Assembly (NCBI GenBank): GCA_016715985.1
Contig: JADJXD010000001.1
Coordinates: 1,426,001-1,490,000 of the forward strand
Reading direction: 5' to 3'
Origin: Saprospiraceae bacterium
GTDB lineage: Bacteria; Bacteroidota; Bacteroidia; Chitinophagales; Saprospiraceae
DNA: 64,000 nt
This document shows positions 36,188 through 47,200 of the stretch, piece by piece. The notes beneath the pieces are model-generated. The model was not told the origin of the DNA and searched no databases. It saw nothing but the letters and a program-made list of their open reading frames with translations. Position 1 is the first letter of the stretch; every line of letters begins with the position of its first letter. A program made the translations under genes and the position numbers.

Positions 36188-37495
36188 ATGTTATTTGAAA
36201 ATTTAGATCTCACAGAGCCGATCTTAAATGCTCTGAAATCGGAAGGTTATACACATCCGACTCCCATTCAGCAAAAAGCAATTCCCATTTTACTCCAAGG
36301 CCGTGATTTATTAGCATGTGCACAGACCGGTACCGGAAAAACAGCTGCTTTCGCTATTCCCGTTCTTCAGATGCTTTCACAAAAGCAAGACAGACAAAGT
36401 CAGTACAGAAATATAAAGGCATTGGTTGTAACACCTACCCGTGAACTTGCAATCCAGATTGATGAAAGTTTTGCATCCTACGGAGCTAATTTAAAATTGA
36501 AGCATACTGTCGTTTTTGGGGGCGTATCACAACATTCTCAGGTTAATTCTTTGAGAAATGGTATCGACATTCTTATCGCTACACCAGGCAGATTATTAGA
36601 TCTTATTAATCAGGGATTCATCAGTTTGAGTAATATTGAAATATTTATTCTCGATGAAGCCGACCGAATGCTGGATATGGGATTTGTAAATGACATTAAA
36701 AAAGTCATAAAACTGCTTCCGGTAAAAAGACAGTCATTGTTTTTTTCAGCTACAATGCCGGATTCCATTATGGCTTTAGCAAACAGCATACTAACCAATC
36801 CGGAACGAGTGGAGGTAACTCCAGTTTCTTCAACAGCTGAAACGGTACAACAGGAAGTTTATTTTGTTGATTACGACAAGAAAAAAGATCTTCTGTTACA
36901 TAAACTGGAAGATGAAGGTATCAAAACAGCACTTGTATTTACACGAACCAAACACGGAGCAGATAAAGTAGTCAAGATTCTGGCAAAAGCCAACATTAAA
37001 GCTGCAGCAATACATGGAAATAAATCACAAAATGCCAGACAAAAAGCATTAAGTGATTTTAAAGAACAACGAATCAGAGTTCTGGTTGCAACCGACATTG
37101 CAGCAAGAGGGATAGACATTGATGAACTGGCTTATGTTATCAATTATGAAATTCCGAATATCCCGGAAACTTATGTCCACCGAATAGGAAGAACAGGAAG
37201 AGCGGGAGCCAGCGGAAAAGCAGTTTCTTTCTGTGATGCAGAGGAAAGAGCATATCTGAGAGATATTCAAAAGCTTATCACTTTTCAGATTCCGGTGATT
37301 GACAATCATCCATTCCCGGCAGAAGTAATCATAGCACCGCCAAAAGCGAAACAAGCTCCTGTAGCCCATAACCGATATTTTACCGGTAATGCAAAATCAG
37401 GTTCTGCAACCGGCAATAAGCCTTACGGTAACAGATCATCTAATAATAATTCAGACCCCGGAAAAAAAAGGGCTTGGTACGGTAGTCATTCTTAA
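36188..37495 (+). CDS. DEAD-box ATP-dependent RNA helicase, RhlE-like
   Basis: 435 residues with every helicase motif: Q motif (GYTHPTPIQQKAIP), I (AQTGTGKT), Ia (PTRELAIQ), Ib (TPGRLLDL), II (DEAD in LDEADRMLDMGF), III (SATMP), IV (TALVFTRTKHGAD), V (VATDIAARGIDI) and VI (HRIGRTGRAG). The C-terminal 60 residues are a flexible basic, asparagine- and glycine-rich tail typical of the RhlE group. It unwinds RNA duplexes in ribosome assembly or RNA decay, often important in the cold. A bidirectional terminator separates it from the convergent pyruvate kinase gene. Confidence 0.96.
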   Translation: MLFENLDLTEPILNALKSEGYTHPTPIQQKAIPILLQGRDLLACAQTGTGKTAAFAIPVLQMLSQKQDRQSQYRNIKALVVTPTRELAIQIDESFASYGANLKLKHTVVFGGVSQHSQVNSLRNGIDILIATPGRLLDLINQGFISLSNIEIFILDEADRMLDMGFVNDIKKVIKLLPVKRQSLFFSATMPDSIMALANSILTNPERVEVTPVSSTAETVQQEVYFVDYDKKKDLLLHKLEDEGIKTALVFTRTKHGADKVVKILAKANIKAAAIHGNKSQNARQKALSDFKEQRIRVLVATDIAARGIDIDELAYVINYEIPNIPETYVHRIGRTGRAGASGKAVSFCDAEERAYLRDIQKLITFQIPVIDNHPFPAEVIIAPPKAKQAPVAHNRYFTGNAKSGSATGNKPYGNRSSNNNSDPGKKRAWYGSHS

Positions 37496-37512
37496 AGATA
37501 GCATCGAAATAA

Positions 37513-37557
37513 AAAAAGAAACCCCGGTAAAAGTAGATTTTATCGGGGTTTCTTTTT
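37513..37557. terminator. Bidirectional intrinsic terminator
   Basis: A nearly perfect long stem, AAAAAGAAACCCCGGTAAAA paired with TTTTATCGGGGTTTCTTTTT, lies between the convergent helicase and pyruvate kinase genes. Confidence 0.92.
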
Positions 37558-37560
37558 AGA

Positions 37561-39054
37561 TCAATCTTTATCGGCATCCACGTACCGGAGATCCTCTATA
37601 AAATTTACAGCAATACTCAATGGCCTGAACGTAAATCTTTTTTTGATGTGGTGTCCACCTGTACGTTTTAAAATATCCTTCAATGTTTCAATTACCTCAA
37701 TAGTATGATTGCCCTTGTTAATCATGATACATTCTGCCATCGCTGCATGGGTAGCATCAGTTATTTCTGATCTTGTTGCCATGCCGGATTTATTGAGACT
37801 CTCCAGAACTTGAGTAGCCCAAATAACCGGAGTATGAGCTGCTTCACAAATCCACAAAATTTCTTCCTGAATTTCACCCATTCGCTCAAATCCTATTTCA
37901 ACTGCCAGATCTCCTCTTGCTATCATGACCCCATAATTTTCCTGATGCATCCCTCTCAACAATAATGCAGGAAGATTACGAACCGCTTCCGGTGTTTCAA
38001 TTTTAATAATAATGTCCGGCGGATCAGTTGAAATTTCACGCAAAGTATTTTGAAGTACTGCAAGATCTTCAGGTCTCCTGACAAAAGAATAACCTACTAA
38101 ATCAGCATTTGCACAAATGAATGGAATACATTGCACATCGAAATCAGTCAATGAAGAAATATTAAGTTCTGAGTCAGGAAAATTAATTCCCTTACCGTCT
38201 TTAATCTGTTTTTTAACAGATGATATCCGACTGATCCGCATCCCAACTTTATGCTCCTTAATCTTCTCCACAACACCCCGAATCACACCGTCATCTATAT
38301 AGACTCTGTCTCCCTTTTTGACAGATTTCAAAATTCCCTTCTCATTTGGACTTATAACAATATCCTCCTTTTCAAAACCTTCATTATCATCTGCAAACCA
38401 AATCAACTGTCCTTCCTTGACTGAAACCCGACCTTTCTTTTTACCCTTCATAATTAATTTAGTCCTGATTTTTGGTCCAGCCAAATCCATGTAGATTTTG
38501 CATTCCGTACCGGTTTTCTGGCATGCTCTTTTTACCAAATGAACTAATCTTGACCATACTTCTTCGTTGTCATGAGCACAATTAATTCTGGCAACATTCA
38601 TCCCATTTAACAATAATGAATTTATCAATGAATAATTATCCACAAATGAAGAATCAAAAGTTACCATTATATGAGGAGTCTCTTTGTCTGTATTTGCGCC
38701 AAAAAGACGTTTACTTCTTTGCTTTATAAGCTTCCTGCTATACTCATAATTACACTTCTCTAAAGACTCAGTATCAAAAACTATCCCCAATCTCTCTAAA
38801 ATAGCCTGTAATTGACTCCTGATATGACTTTCAGAACTGGCCAGTGATGATAGCCCATATAAATGCAAAACGTCCTGTAAACTTCTGATATCTTCTTTTC
38901 TAAGAGCCAGATAGTGCAGAAGATTCTGAGCAGATAGCTGTTGTTTTGGATGTAATGCTTTTAAACTACTGCTTCTATGCTCTACCGCATTTATCATTTT
39001 TTCCTGAATGGCCAGCAGATCAGTTTCTATTTTATGTATGTGATCTTTCTTCAT
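37561..39054 (-). CDS. Pyruvate kinase-like protein lacking the C-terminal domain
   Basis: The chosen start is the ATG at 39054 (MKKDHIHKIETDL), giving 497 residues. An upstream in-frame ATG at 39108 lies ahead of a TAACTTTG promoter box and is less likely. About 130 N-terminal residues are a helical extension absent from ordinary pyruvate kinase. The catalytic barrel and B domain follow: MNVARINCAHD, MDLAGPKIRT, IIIKIETPEAVRNL (catalytic lysine and metal glutamate), GVMIARGDLAVEIGFERM and ATQVLESLNKSG, then TRSEITDATHA. The sequence ends soon after the barrel, so the usual C-terminal allosteric domain (about 120 residues) is missing. It probably converts phosphoenolpyruvate and ADP to pyruvate and ATP, with altered regulation. 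It could instead be a second, specialised kinase; a standard pyk is not in this window. Confidence 0.88.
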   Translation of the reverse strand: MKKDHIHKIETDLLAIQEKMINAVEHRSSSLKALHPKQQLSAQNLLHYLALRKEDIRSLQDVLHLYGLSSLASSESHIRSQLQAILERLGIVFDTESLEKCNYEYSRKLIKQRSKRLFGANTDKETPHIMVTFDSSFVDNYSLINSLLLNGMNVARINCAHDNEEVWSRLVHLVKRACQKTGTECKIYMDLAGPKIRTKLIMKGKKKGRVSVKEGQLIWFADDNEGFEKEDIVISPNEKGILKSVKKGDRVYIDDGVIRGVVEKIKEHKVGMRISRISSVKKQIKDGKGINFPDSELNISSLTDFDVQCIPFICANADLVGYSFVRRPEDLAVLQNTLREISTDPPDIIIKIETPEAVRNLPALLLRGMHQENYGVMIARGDLAVEIGFERMGEIQEEILWICEAAHTPVIWATQVLESLNKSGMATRSEITDATHAAMAECIMINKGNHTIEVIETLKDILKRTGGHHIKKRFTFRPLSIAVNFIEDLRYVDADKD

Positions 39055-39080
39055 GATTGGAGCATTGTATAAAATTTCCA

Positions 39081-39088
39081 CAAAGTTA
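39081..39088 (-). promoter_or_regulatory. -7 box for the pyruvate kinase-like gene (TAACTTTG)
   Basis: Exact TAnnTTTG match on the minus strand, ending 26 nt upstream of the ATG at 39054. It supports that start over the one at 39108. Confidence 0.55.
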
Positions 39089-39263
39089 AAAGTTATTACT
39101 TTTACCATGTATGATGTTAATCATTGTGCTTTATGACCTTACTTCACATCCTGCAAAACGTCAAAAAGAAAATACAAGATTGGCTTATATCGATAAGAAA
39201 TATTTAAGTAAAGCTAAAAATATTTTCAACTTTTCCACTTTAAAATATATAAATTGAGTAGGA

Positions 39264-39329
39264 GGTAGATAATTAATTTATCTACCGTCCTCTCACACCA
39301 CCGTACGTGCCGTTCGGCATACGGCGGTT
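39264..39329 (-). ncRNA. Group II intron domains V and VI
   Basis: Domain V (39297-39329, minus strand) reads CCGCCGTATGCCGAACGGCA and continues CGTACGGTGG, folding as a long stem with a GAA-type loop and the CGC catalytic triad. Domain VI (39264-39286) is the hairpin GGTAGATAA / TTATCTACC that carries the branch-point region. Confidence 0.85.
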
Positions 39330-39339
39330 CGCAAAGTTA

Positions 39340-40735
39340 CTAAGTTTTACTGTAAGCTCGGCTGAAAGTGAGCAGTTTAAGGTTCTCGAAATACTGGTTG
39401 GTCAAACTAGTCGCTAATATCGGACTATTGGCGATTCTCCAATAACTTTTCCTTGTATTTGCAAATTCCCATGCTTTGAAATTTGGCACGCCAAGTTTTA
39501 TTAGATTATCTTGCTTCGTCTTTACACGCTTCCAGTTCTTCCAATAGCACATTCTTAGTCGCCTTCTCAGCCATTCGTCTAACTTTTGGCAATGACTCTT
39601 GATGTCCGCTAGTTTATAGTAACTTACCCAGCCACCTATGAGGTTTGATAGTTTCTTTATCCTTACTTCTATACTCATGCCATTACTTCTACTTGTCAAT
39701 TTCCTGACCTTTTCCTTTATCCGTTCGAGTGATTTAGGATGGATTCTTACCCCCTATTTCTTTTCGTTTCTGATAAAAGCTAAAGCCTAAGAATTTTCGT
39801 TCCTTCGGGCTGCCTGTTTCACTTTTCTTCTCATTTACCTTCAGTCGGAGTTCTTCTTCCAAGTATTTACTGACACTTCGCATCACTCGTTCTGCTGATC
39901 GTTTTGTCTGTACATAGATATTACAATCATCTGCGTATCTGCAAAATTTGTGACCACGACGCTCTAACTCCTTGTCCAATTTATCCAATATCACATTTGA
40001 TAACAGCGGACTTAATGGCCACCTTGTGGCGTGCCTTCTTCCGTCTTGCTATATAAACCACCTATCATTACTCCTGATTCTAAGTACTCTCTTATCAATT
40101 TCAGTACTCTCTTATCTCCTATCTTTTCTGATAGCAGATACATCAATTTGTCATGATTAACCCGATCAAAGAACTTTTCCAGATCAATATCTACTACATA
40201 CTTCCTTCCACTTTCTATGTACTCCTTCGCTTTTAATATCGCTTGGTGTGCATTCCGATTGGGTCTGAAGCCGTAGCTACTATCTGAAAATCCTTCTTCG
40301 TATATCGGTGTCAGTACTTGGCTTATCGCTTGCTGTATCATACGGTCTATTACTGTCGGTATCCCCAACATCCTAACTCCACCATCCTGGTTTCGGTATC
40401 TCCACTCGCCTTACAGGTTGTGGCTTATACCTGCCCGTCATTAACTGCTCTTTTAGTGTACTCCCGTGTTCTTTAAGATATTTTAGCATTTCGCTTACTT
40501 CCATCTTATCAATGCCCGAGCTGCCACCATTTTCTAACACTCGCAAATATGCCAGATTCATATTCTCTCGTGATAGTATTTTCTCAAGCAGTCCATGATG
40601 CTTACTGTTCTCATCTCTTCCTTCTGTTCTCGCCGCAACATAGCTAGGCTCTCCAACCTTACCTTGAGATTCCATCTCTACTTCCGGTGTGGATTCCTTG
40701 TCCCCCAAGTTTGTCTGCTTTCTACGCTCTGTCAT
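39340..40735 (-). pseudogene. ltrA: Group II intron reverse transcriptase/maturase, broken by three frameshifts
   Basis: Four consecutive pieces together make one complete maturase. Piece 1 (40373-40735) has LLEKILSRENMNLAYLRVL and KPQPVRRVEIPKPG. Piece 2 (40012-40371) has MLGIPTVIDRMIQQAI, SYGFRPNRNAHQAI, VDIDLEKFFDRVNHDKLM and EEGTPQGG. Piece 3 (39734-39994) has the active-site YADD in CRYADDCNIYV and KFLGFSF. Piece 4 (39340-39699) is the thumb/maturase X domain (GGWVSYYKLADIK, RRRLRMCYWKNWKRVKTK). Each join needs one base: an extra T in CCAGGATGGTGG near 40388, a missing C in GGTGGCCATTAAG near 40017, and an extra G in the run GGGGG near 39755. No other stop codons interrupt it. Either a recently inactivated gene or sequencing indels, two of them at short homopolymers. 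Confidence 0.9.
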
Positions 40736-41169
40736 GAGATTACAAAATTTATAGATTCTTTGCGTTCTGTCCTTCCTTTCGTAGTGCTAACGTACCACTC
40801 CAGTACTATGACGTCTGCTGACTTCTGTACATTCAGTCACATATCACTATGTAGGTTGATATTTCTAAAAAAAAAATTATCCGTATCGTATATACAGATC
40901 TCCCCAGGTAAGAATAATAACCTTCATCTCATATACCTGCTGAATTTACTCCTTAGAACTCGGGTAGTATAGGACTTTGTTTTGTTTAGCAAACTCGTCC
41001 GTTCTAAGTAAGCCTTATATTCAGTTTCTGTCCGTCAGGCCGAGATTTTGCCGCCAGCTTCTTTCAGATTCGCAGTCACCCACGACACCCTTGCTCTTGG
41101 CTAGTGGTTCCTACTACCAAGCCCACAGAGGACTTTCACCTCCAAGTTATTACCCATGCTGGGCACACT

Positions 41170-41202
41170 AAAAAGGCCCTTGCAGTTTTATTTGCAAGGG
41201 CC
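41170..41202 (-). terminator. Intrinsic terminator of the giant HYR protein gene
   Basis: On the minus strand GGCCCTTGCA, a loop, TGCAAGGGCC then TTTTT. It starts 44 nt after the stop codon at 41247. The group II intron begins two bases after its T-tract. Confidence 0.93.
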
Positions 41203-41246
41203 AAAGTTATAACTACAAGCTTTTAAACTTGTTTAGATAATATCAA

Positions 41247-44200
41247 TTACTCAACCAGAATCATCTTTTTCACAGCGTTAAACTCACCTGACTCCAGTTT
41301 GTAGTAATATACTCCGGATGCTCCCAGCTGATCCATCGTGAATGTTTCTGCATTCATGCCTTTCACTGCATCTGCTTTCCTGATCGCTACTACTTTTCCG
41401 GTCACATCAAATACTGTCAATACTGTTGATGCGTTCTCTGGCAGGTAATAACTTACTGTCGTCATTCCTCTGAACGGGTTTGGCTCATTCTGGAATAATT
41501 CTGCAACACCCTCTTCTTCTCCCGCTATCGGTGCCGTTCTCACGCCCAATGTCACATTATTTATTTCCATTGCTGTTCCAACGTACGATTCTGTTTTCGT
41601 TACTTCTGAATTCAATTGCAGTATCTCTGATATTGTCGTCGCTCTTGTCGCTTTTACGATGATCGTAAACAATACCTCATTGATATCTGCACTCTGTAAC
41701 TCACCTGAAGCATAACTCATCGTTACCTGATCTGCTCTCAGTACTCCTACATTCTGATCTGTAACATTTATTGCTCCGGCCGTTATGCCTGCAAATTCTG
41801 CCCCATTCAGACCCAAGGTAAACTGATATCCGTAAACATCAGCATAATTACTGCTCAATACCGGTATCGTTACCACTTCGCCTGCTTTCACTGCTCTGTC
41901 TTCGATCTCCAATTTCAATGCCTTGCTGCTTCTGCTCTCCAACTGTGCATCCTGTACACTGACACTTGCACTGCCATTCACATCTCCTATCTTCACCGCT
42001 ACAAAGTCCTGACCTGTTACATCGACCAACAATGGTGACACACTAATCTGCTCTGTATATGGGAACGGATTGCTCAACTCCAATATCTGATCCTTCACAG
42101 GGAATCTCCAGCTTGTTTGATTCGGTAACGCATTCGTCACGCCCAATATCAGTTTTCTCAATTCTGTCAAATCCGCTGCTGTTACCCGTCCGTTGTTGTT
42201 CGCATCCGCTGCTATCACTTTGTACGCACTGTTCAAGGATTCCAGTCCTAATATGTGTCGCTGTATCATCACTAAGTCTAATGTACTCACGCCTTCCAGA
42301 TAGTTACCATCTTTCTTCGCACTCACGCCATAATCAAAATCTGTCATTAAGTTCATGCTGTATGTACCTGTCTGATTCGTTGTATATGTTCTCGGGAATT
42401 CCGGTAAGATACTCTCAAACTGTACTTCCACTCCATTCACTCCCTGATTCAACTCTGTTCTCGCTGATCCGCTTATGTTGGCTGTCTCTCCACCAGGACA
42501 TGTTGTACATATCAGTTTCAACGATGTCCAGCAGAAATCCGTATTGAACTTCTTATCCCATACACTCATCATTACCTGAGCTTCCCCTTTGTTTGTGCCC
42601 TCTTCCAACTCTCTGTCTGTCCATACTTTCGCTGAACTTCTCGTCGCAGGATTCCATAATTGGATCACACCGTTCCCAGCACTGTTCTCCTCTCCTCTCA
42701 GGTATTTCTCTACGATCGCTCTCTGTTGTGCATTCGTCATATCCGCAGGGAATCTCAACAAGCCTCCTGTCTTATCAAAGTAGTGTGGTATGTCAATATT
42801 GATCAATCTCGTAAAGACAACTTTGTCTTCTACCTGTGGTGCTGTCTGATCAAATGTGTACAACAACTCTTCTTCCTCTGTACAGTTGTCCGTTGACTTA
42901 ACATTGAAGTCTATTGCCCACAATTCTACCATCGGTACCATCGGACCTGATCCATCCGGATCTGCCATCAATGCAGTACTCAATGGTACGCATACCGGTG
43001 TCGGTGCTTTCTTGTCCACTACCATGAAGTCTTCATGACAGGTCACATAATTATGACATCCATCCGTTGCTTTCCAGGTGATCTTGTGGTTGCTCATCTT
43101 TCCTACTATCGGCTCCGGTATTCTGATACTTACGGTGCCACCATTTACTGTCGGTGCTACATAGATATCTTTAATTCCATTACCGTTGTTATCCTGAATA
43201 GCTGCAAAGTTTCCTGTGTTCGCATTGTTTACATCATTCCCTACAGGTAAGAAGCTGCTCCACTCATAATCAGGTGTTCCGTCTGCCCATAAGTCCACTA
43301 CTATCACCCACTTGATCCAGCCGTCATTGATACAACCTCCAGCATCTGTCGCTCGCTTGGTTAAGGTAAGACCTACCAATTCACAATTTGCATCTACTGC
43401 AAACATCGTATCTCTGCACATTTCTATCACCGGTGGTGTTGGATCTTTATATACAAATTGTTTTGTGTATGGTCCTCGCTCTTCATTATCACACCAGTTT
43501 ACTAACTTGTACTCTACTACCCACTTCTTACATACGCCATCTTCAAATTCAAACTCCAACACTTTGTGGCTCACCCCTATCACATCACATGGCCCACTCA
43601 CCCATGTAGGTTGATTGGCTTTGATCTGTGCTTCTGTCGGTCCGTCACATCCTACTTCCGGAATACTTGCCGATGGTGGAGTTACTACCCACTCTTGTTG
43701 ACTGGTACTTTGGGCTACTGTGATTCTTTGTACACACTGTCTTGTCGTACCCATATCACTAATCGTGAAGGTTCTGTTAATTATACCAATTCCACATTGG
43801 TTCAACTGTAATACATCCTGGAAAGTAATGTTTGGATTACTACATACACCATAAGCGGTTGGTAAACCTGTCTTACTGAAATCTATTCCTGCGATAGATG
43901 TTGATGTCGTCCTGGTCTCGATCGCCCAATCACAATGGATGGTCGCATCATCAGGACATACGATCACCGGTGGTACTTTGGCCTCTACTTTTACATAGCT
44001 CCAGATTTCACTCCAGTTATCTCCGGCATCACCGATGATTCCATTCATATTTCCATCATCCCATACTCGCAATATAACCTCATGGTAACCTCTATCCAAT
44101 TCATCAATCAATCCATCACCATTCGCATCTACTACTATTGCATCCAAATCCTCACAACAGAATTTCACAAACTCACCTCCGTCTGTATCATTCGGACTGT

Positions 44201-47200
44201 AATTCGGTAAGTTTACTCTGTTACTGAAGGTTCTGTTATTATTGTGTCTCAGTCCCGTAGTCGGATTCACAACTGCTCCCTCGTTTCCACAATCAGGACC
44301 AATCGCTCTCCTTACCTCCAGTCTCACTCCGCTACAGTTATCAAAAGATCCGTTGTCAACACTTTCTGCAAACAACTTAGCTTGTGCATCCTGAATACCG
44401 TCCGCATCAAATCCAGGTGTTAAACCTATCACGATATCCTGCTTGGAGATCGCTATCGGTGCAACTAAGTCGCGTACCGTGACTGTAAAGTTACATGCGG
44501 TCACATTGCCACACTCATCACTGAATTCATATCTGACTACATGTGTACCCTTAGGCAGTTGTGTCAATTGAACTCTCAGATTTCCAGCTGCAATAGAACC
44601 AGTAACCGTAACTTTTCCGGAACCAAACAATACTGCTTTAAAGCTTACATTGCTGCATAGATCTTCAATCTTTTCAGGAATCGGAAGGAAAGTACCTCCT
44701 AAACATCCCCATGCATCAGTGCTGATTGTTATATCCTCAGGACAAGTCGCAATCTTAGGTCCTTCTGTATCTAATACTTTTATTATTTGTACATGCGTTA
44801 ATGGGTTTGTAGAAGATAGTGGTAAACACATATTTCTTACTTTCCATGTACGAAGTATCTCATAACTTCCGGGACAAACGTCATAAAGTTCATCGCTAAC
44901 ATTTACAGAAACCATACAAAGATTTCCACTTCTGTTCACCTGAATACCATTCAACGTTGGCCATCCAGTAAATGCAGGAGTTGTCAATAAAGGATTCAGA
45001 GCAACATCATTACATTCAAGTGCATCGGCAAAATCTTTATCAGCCGGCCAAACTATGTCATTCAGATTTAAAGAACTGATTGTCAAAGTCTGTACGCAAC
45101 TTGCTGAATTTCCATCTAAATCTGTTACTACCCAAGTTCTGAATACAACACCTCTTGGTGTACCACACTGTCCGTTGTCAACAAAATTATCTGAGTAAGT
45201 TATAACTGATCCCGGCTCACAAGTTATCAATCTCGCTTCTCCCGTGATTAACCTTCCTTGCGCATTTCTTGCATTTAAATCCTGAGCACATGAGACAGTC
45301 AAATCATCAGGACATTCAATTTCAGGTATTAATTTCTCTTCTACCGTCACATATCCCCAACAGTTGTTGCCATCTCCAAGACAATCCGTAATTCTTACAG
45401 TAAATGTTTTACCAACATCTGCAAGTGTAAAGAAATTTGCATGAGGTAATCCCGCAGCCGTTGCTATCTCAATACAATATTTTTCATAACATCTGTAGTT
45501 ACTACCTTCAAGAATCATATCAGCATTTATTACAGCTTCACAATTCCCATCCAATGAAAGATTCAGGGCATTATTACATGTCATTGAATTTGATACCGGA
45601 ATAAATTCTATTACGGTAACTGTAAATGTACAAGTCGATGTATTTCCACCCGCATCCGTTGCTGTAGCTGTTACAGTAGTAACACCGATTTCAAAAGGCT
45701 GAGAGATACTCGGACTATATGTTATAGTAGAACTACAGTTATCAGTTGCATTTGCACCATTCGAAATGTATCCACGACAATCACCAGGAGCCAAACTAAT
45801 AGTTACATTGGCAGGACAAGCAATAACAGGAGGCGTTACATCTCTAACTGTTACATTTGCAAGACATGCCGCAGAATTACCACAATCGTCCGTTACTATC
45901 AACATAACCTGGTTTACACCAATGTTTGCGCAAGTAAATTGTGTCTGTGACATTTGGAAAGTTATATCACCCGGTGCAGAACAATTTTCAGTTACCGCTG
46001 CAATACCTCCCACAATAATTTGACCTGCTCCGATGGTTACATTTCCTGTTGCGTCTAGATTCACTGTAATGTCCTGACAAGTAAATACAGGAGGAGTCGT
46101 ATCCACTATGGTGATTAATTGTACTCCTGTAGATCTGTTGCCACATGGGTCAGTTGCAGTCCAGGTTCTTCTGATAAGTCCGGTAAATCCACAAGTACCA
46201 GGCTCAAATACTTCCGTAAATTCTATACAAATAAACTGAGTCGGAGCACAGTTATCAAGTGCTGTGGCAATTCCTGTATTAACCCCATTTACCATCACAT
46301 TAGCGGCAGTAGGTGCATACATTCCTGTTGCAGGATTGCAAACAAAAGATTTTGTAACATACTGGCCATTGCACTCTACTGTTACATTTACAGGCAGAGT
46401 GATTGCAGGTGCTACTGTATCCACTACAGTTACCACTTGATTCCAAACCTGAGCATTACCGGCAGCATCTGTTACTGTCCAGATATTTGTTAATGTATAA
46501 TCATAATGTGCACATAATGCCTGATTAGGGCTTTGTGTACTTTGTTGAACGAACGCTATTGTCGGATTAGGTGTACAATTATCTTCTACATCATTTGGAT
46601 TTAAAACCAATGGTGCAGGAACATTGTCGCAACCAACTGTTTCGTTCTGTGGTTTACCTACCAGAATTTCCGGCTCTTGCGTATCCACAACTATGAATGT
46701 CCACTGACATGTCATACTATTTCCATCTTCATCCGTTGCTGTGTATTCTATCGTGTAAGGACCTCCAACAGGGAATACCGAACCGGGCGCACTTCCCATT
46801 GTTTGTACTATTTGAGTAGGAGCCATTACATTTGTACAATTGTCCATTGCAACCGGAATACTCCAGTTTACTGTAGCTGAACATAGATCCGGATCATTGG
46901 AATAAACCAATTGATTCTGAGGACAGTTTACAAAATAAGGCATCTCAGTATCTATGATAGTCAATTCTACCGTACAAGTAGTTGTATTACCAACTACATC
47001 TGTCGCTGTTACTGTAACCAGTATCATATCTCCCGGATCAGGTCCGAATAAAGTTCCAGCCACCGGATTCTGAGTAAATGTAACGATACCGTCACAATTG
47101 TCAGTTCCTGTCAATCCTGTAATTACAGATGGTACTACTCCGGCACATCCTGCTACATTCATTGCACCCGGACATGTAAATGCCGGACCTTCTCTATCTT

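Larger units (their letters stand above)
39253..41168 (-). mobile_element. Group II intron, class C-like (about 1.9 kb)
   Basis: The 5' end is GTGTGCCCAGCATGGG (41168 downward), followed by conserved domain I sequence (GGAGGTGAAAGTCCTCTGTG). The maturase gene lies in domain IV, and domains V and VI close the element near 39253; that 3' end is uncertain by a few bases. Domain V has a CGC triad and the maturase has no endonuclease domain, both class C features. The insertion point is just after the T-tract of the intrinsic terminator of the 6283-residue protein gene, the usual target type of class C introns. It moves by retrohoming through its RNA and reverse transcriptase. This copy's protein gene is frameshifted, so it may need another copy's maturase to splice or move. 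Confidence 0.92.
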
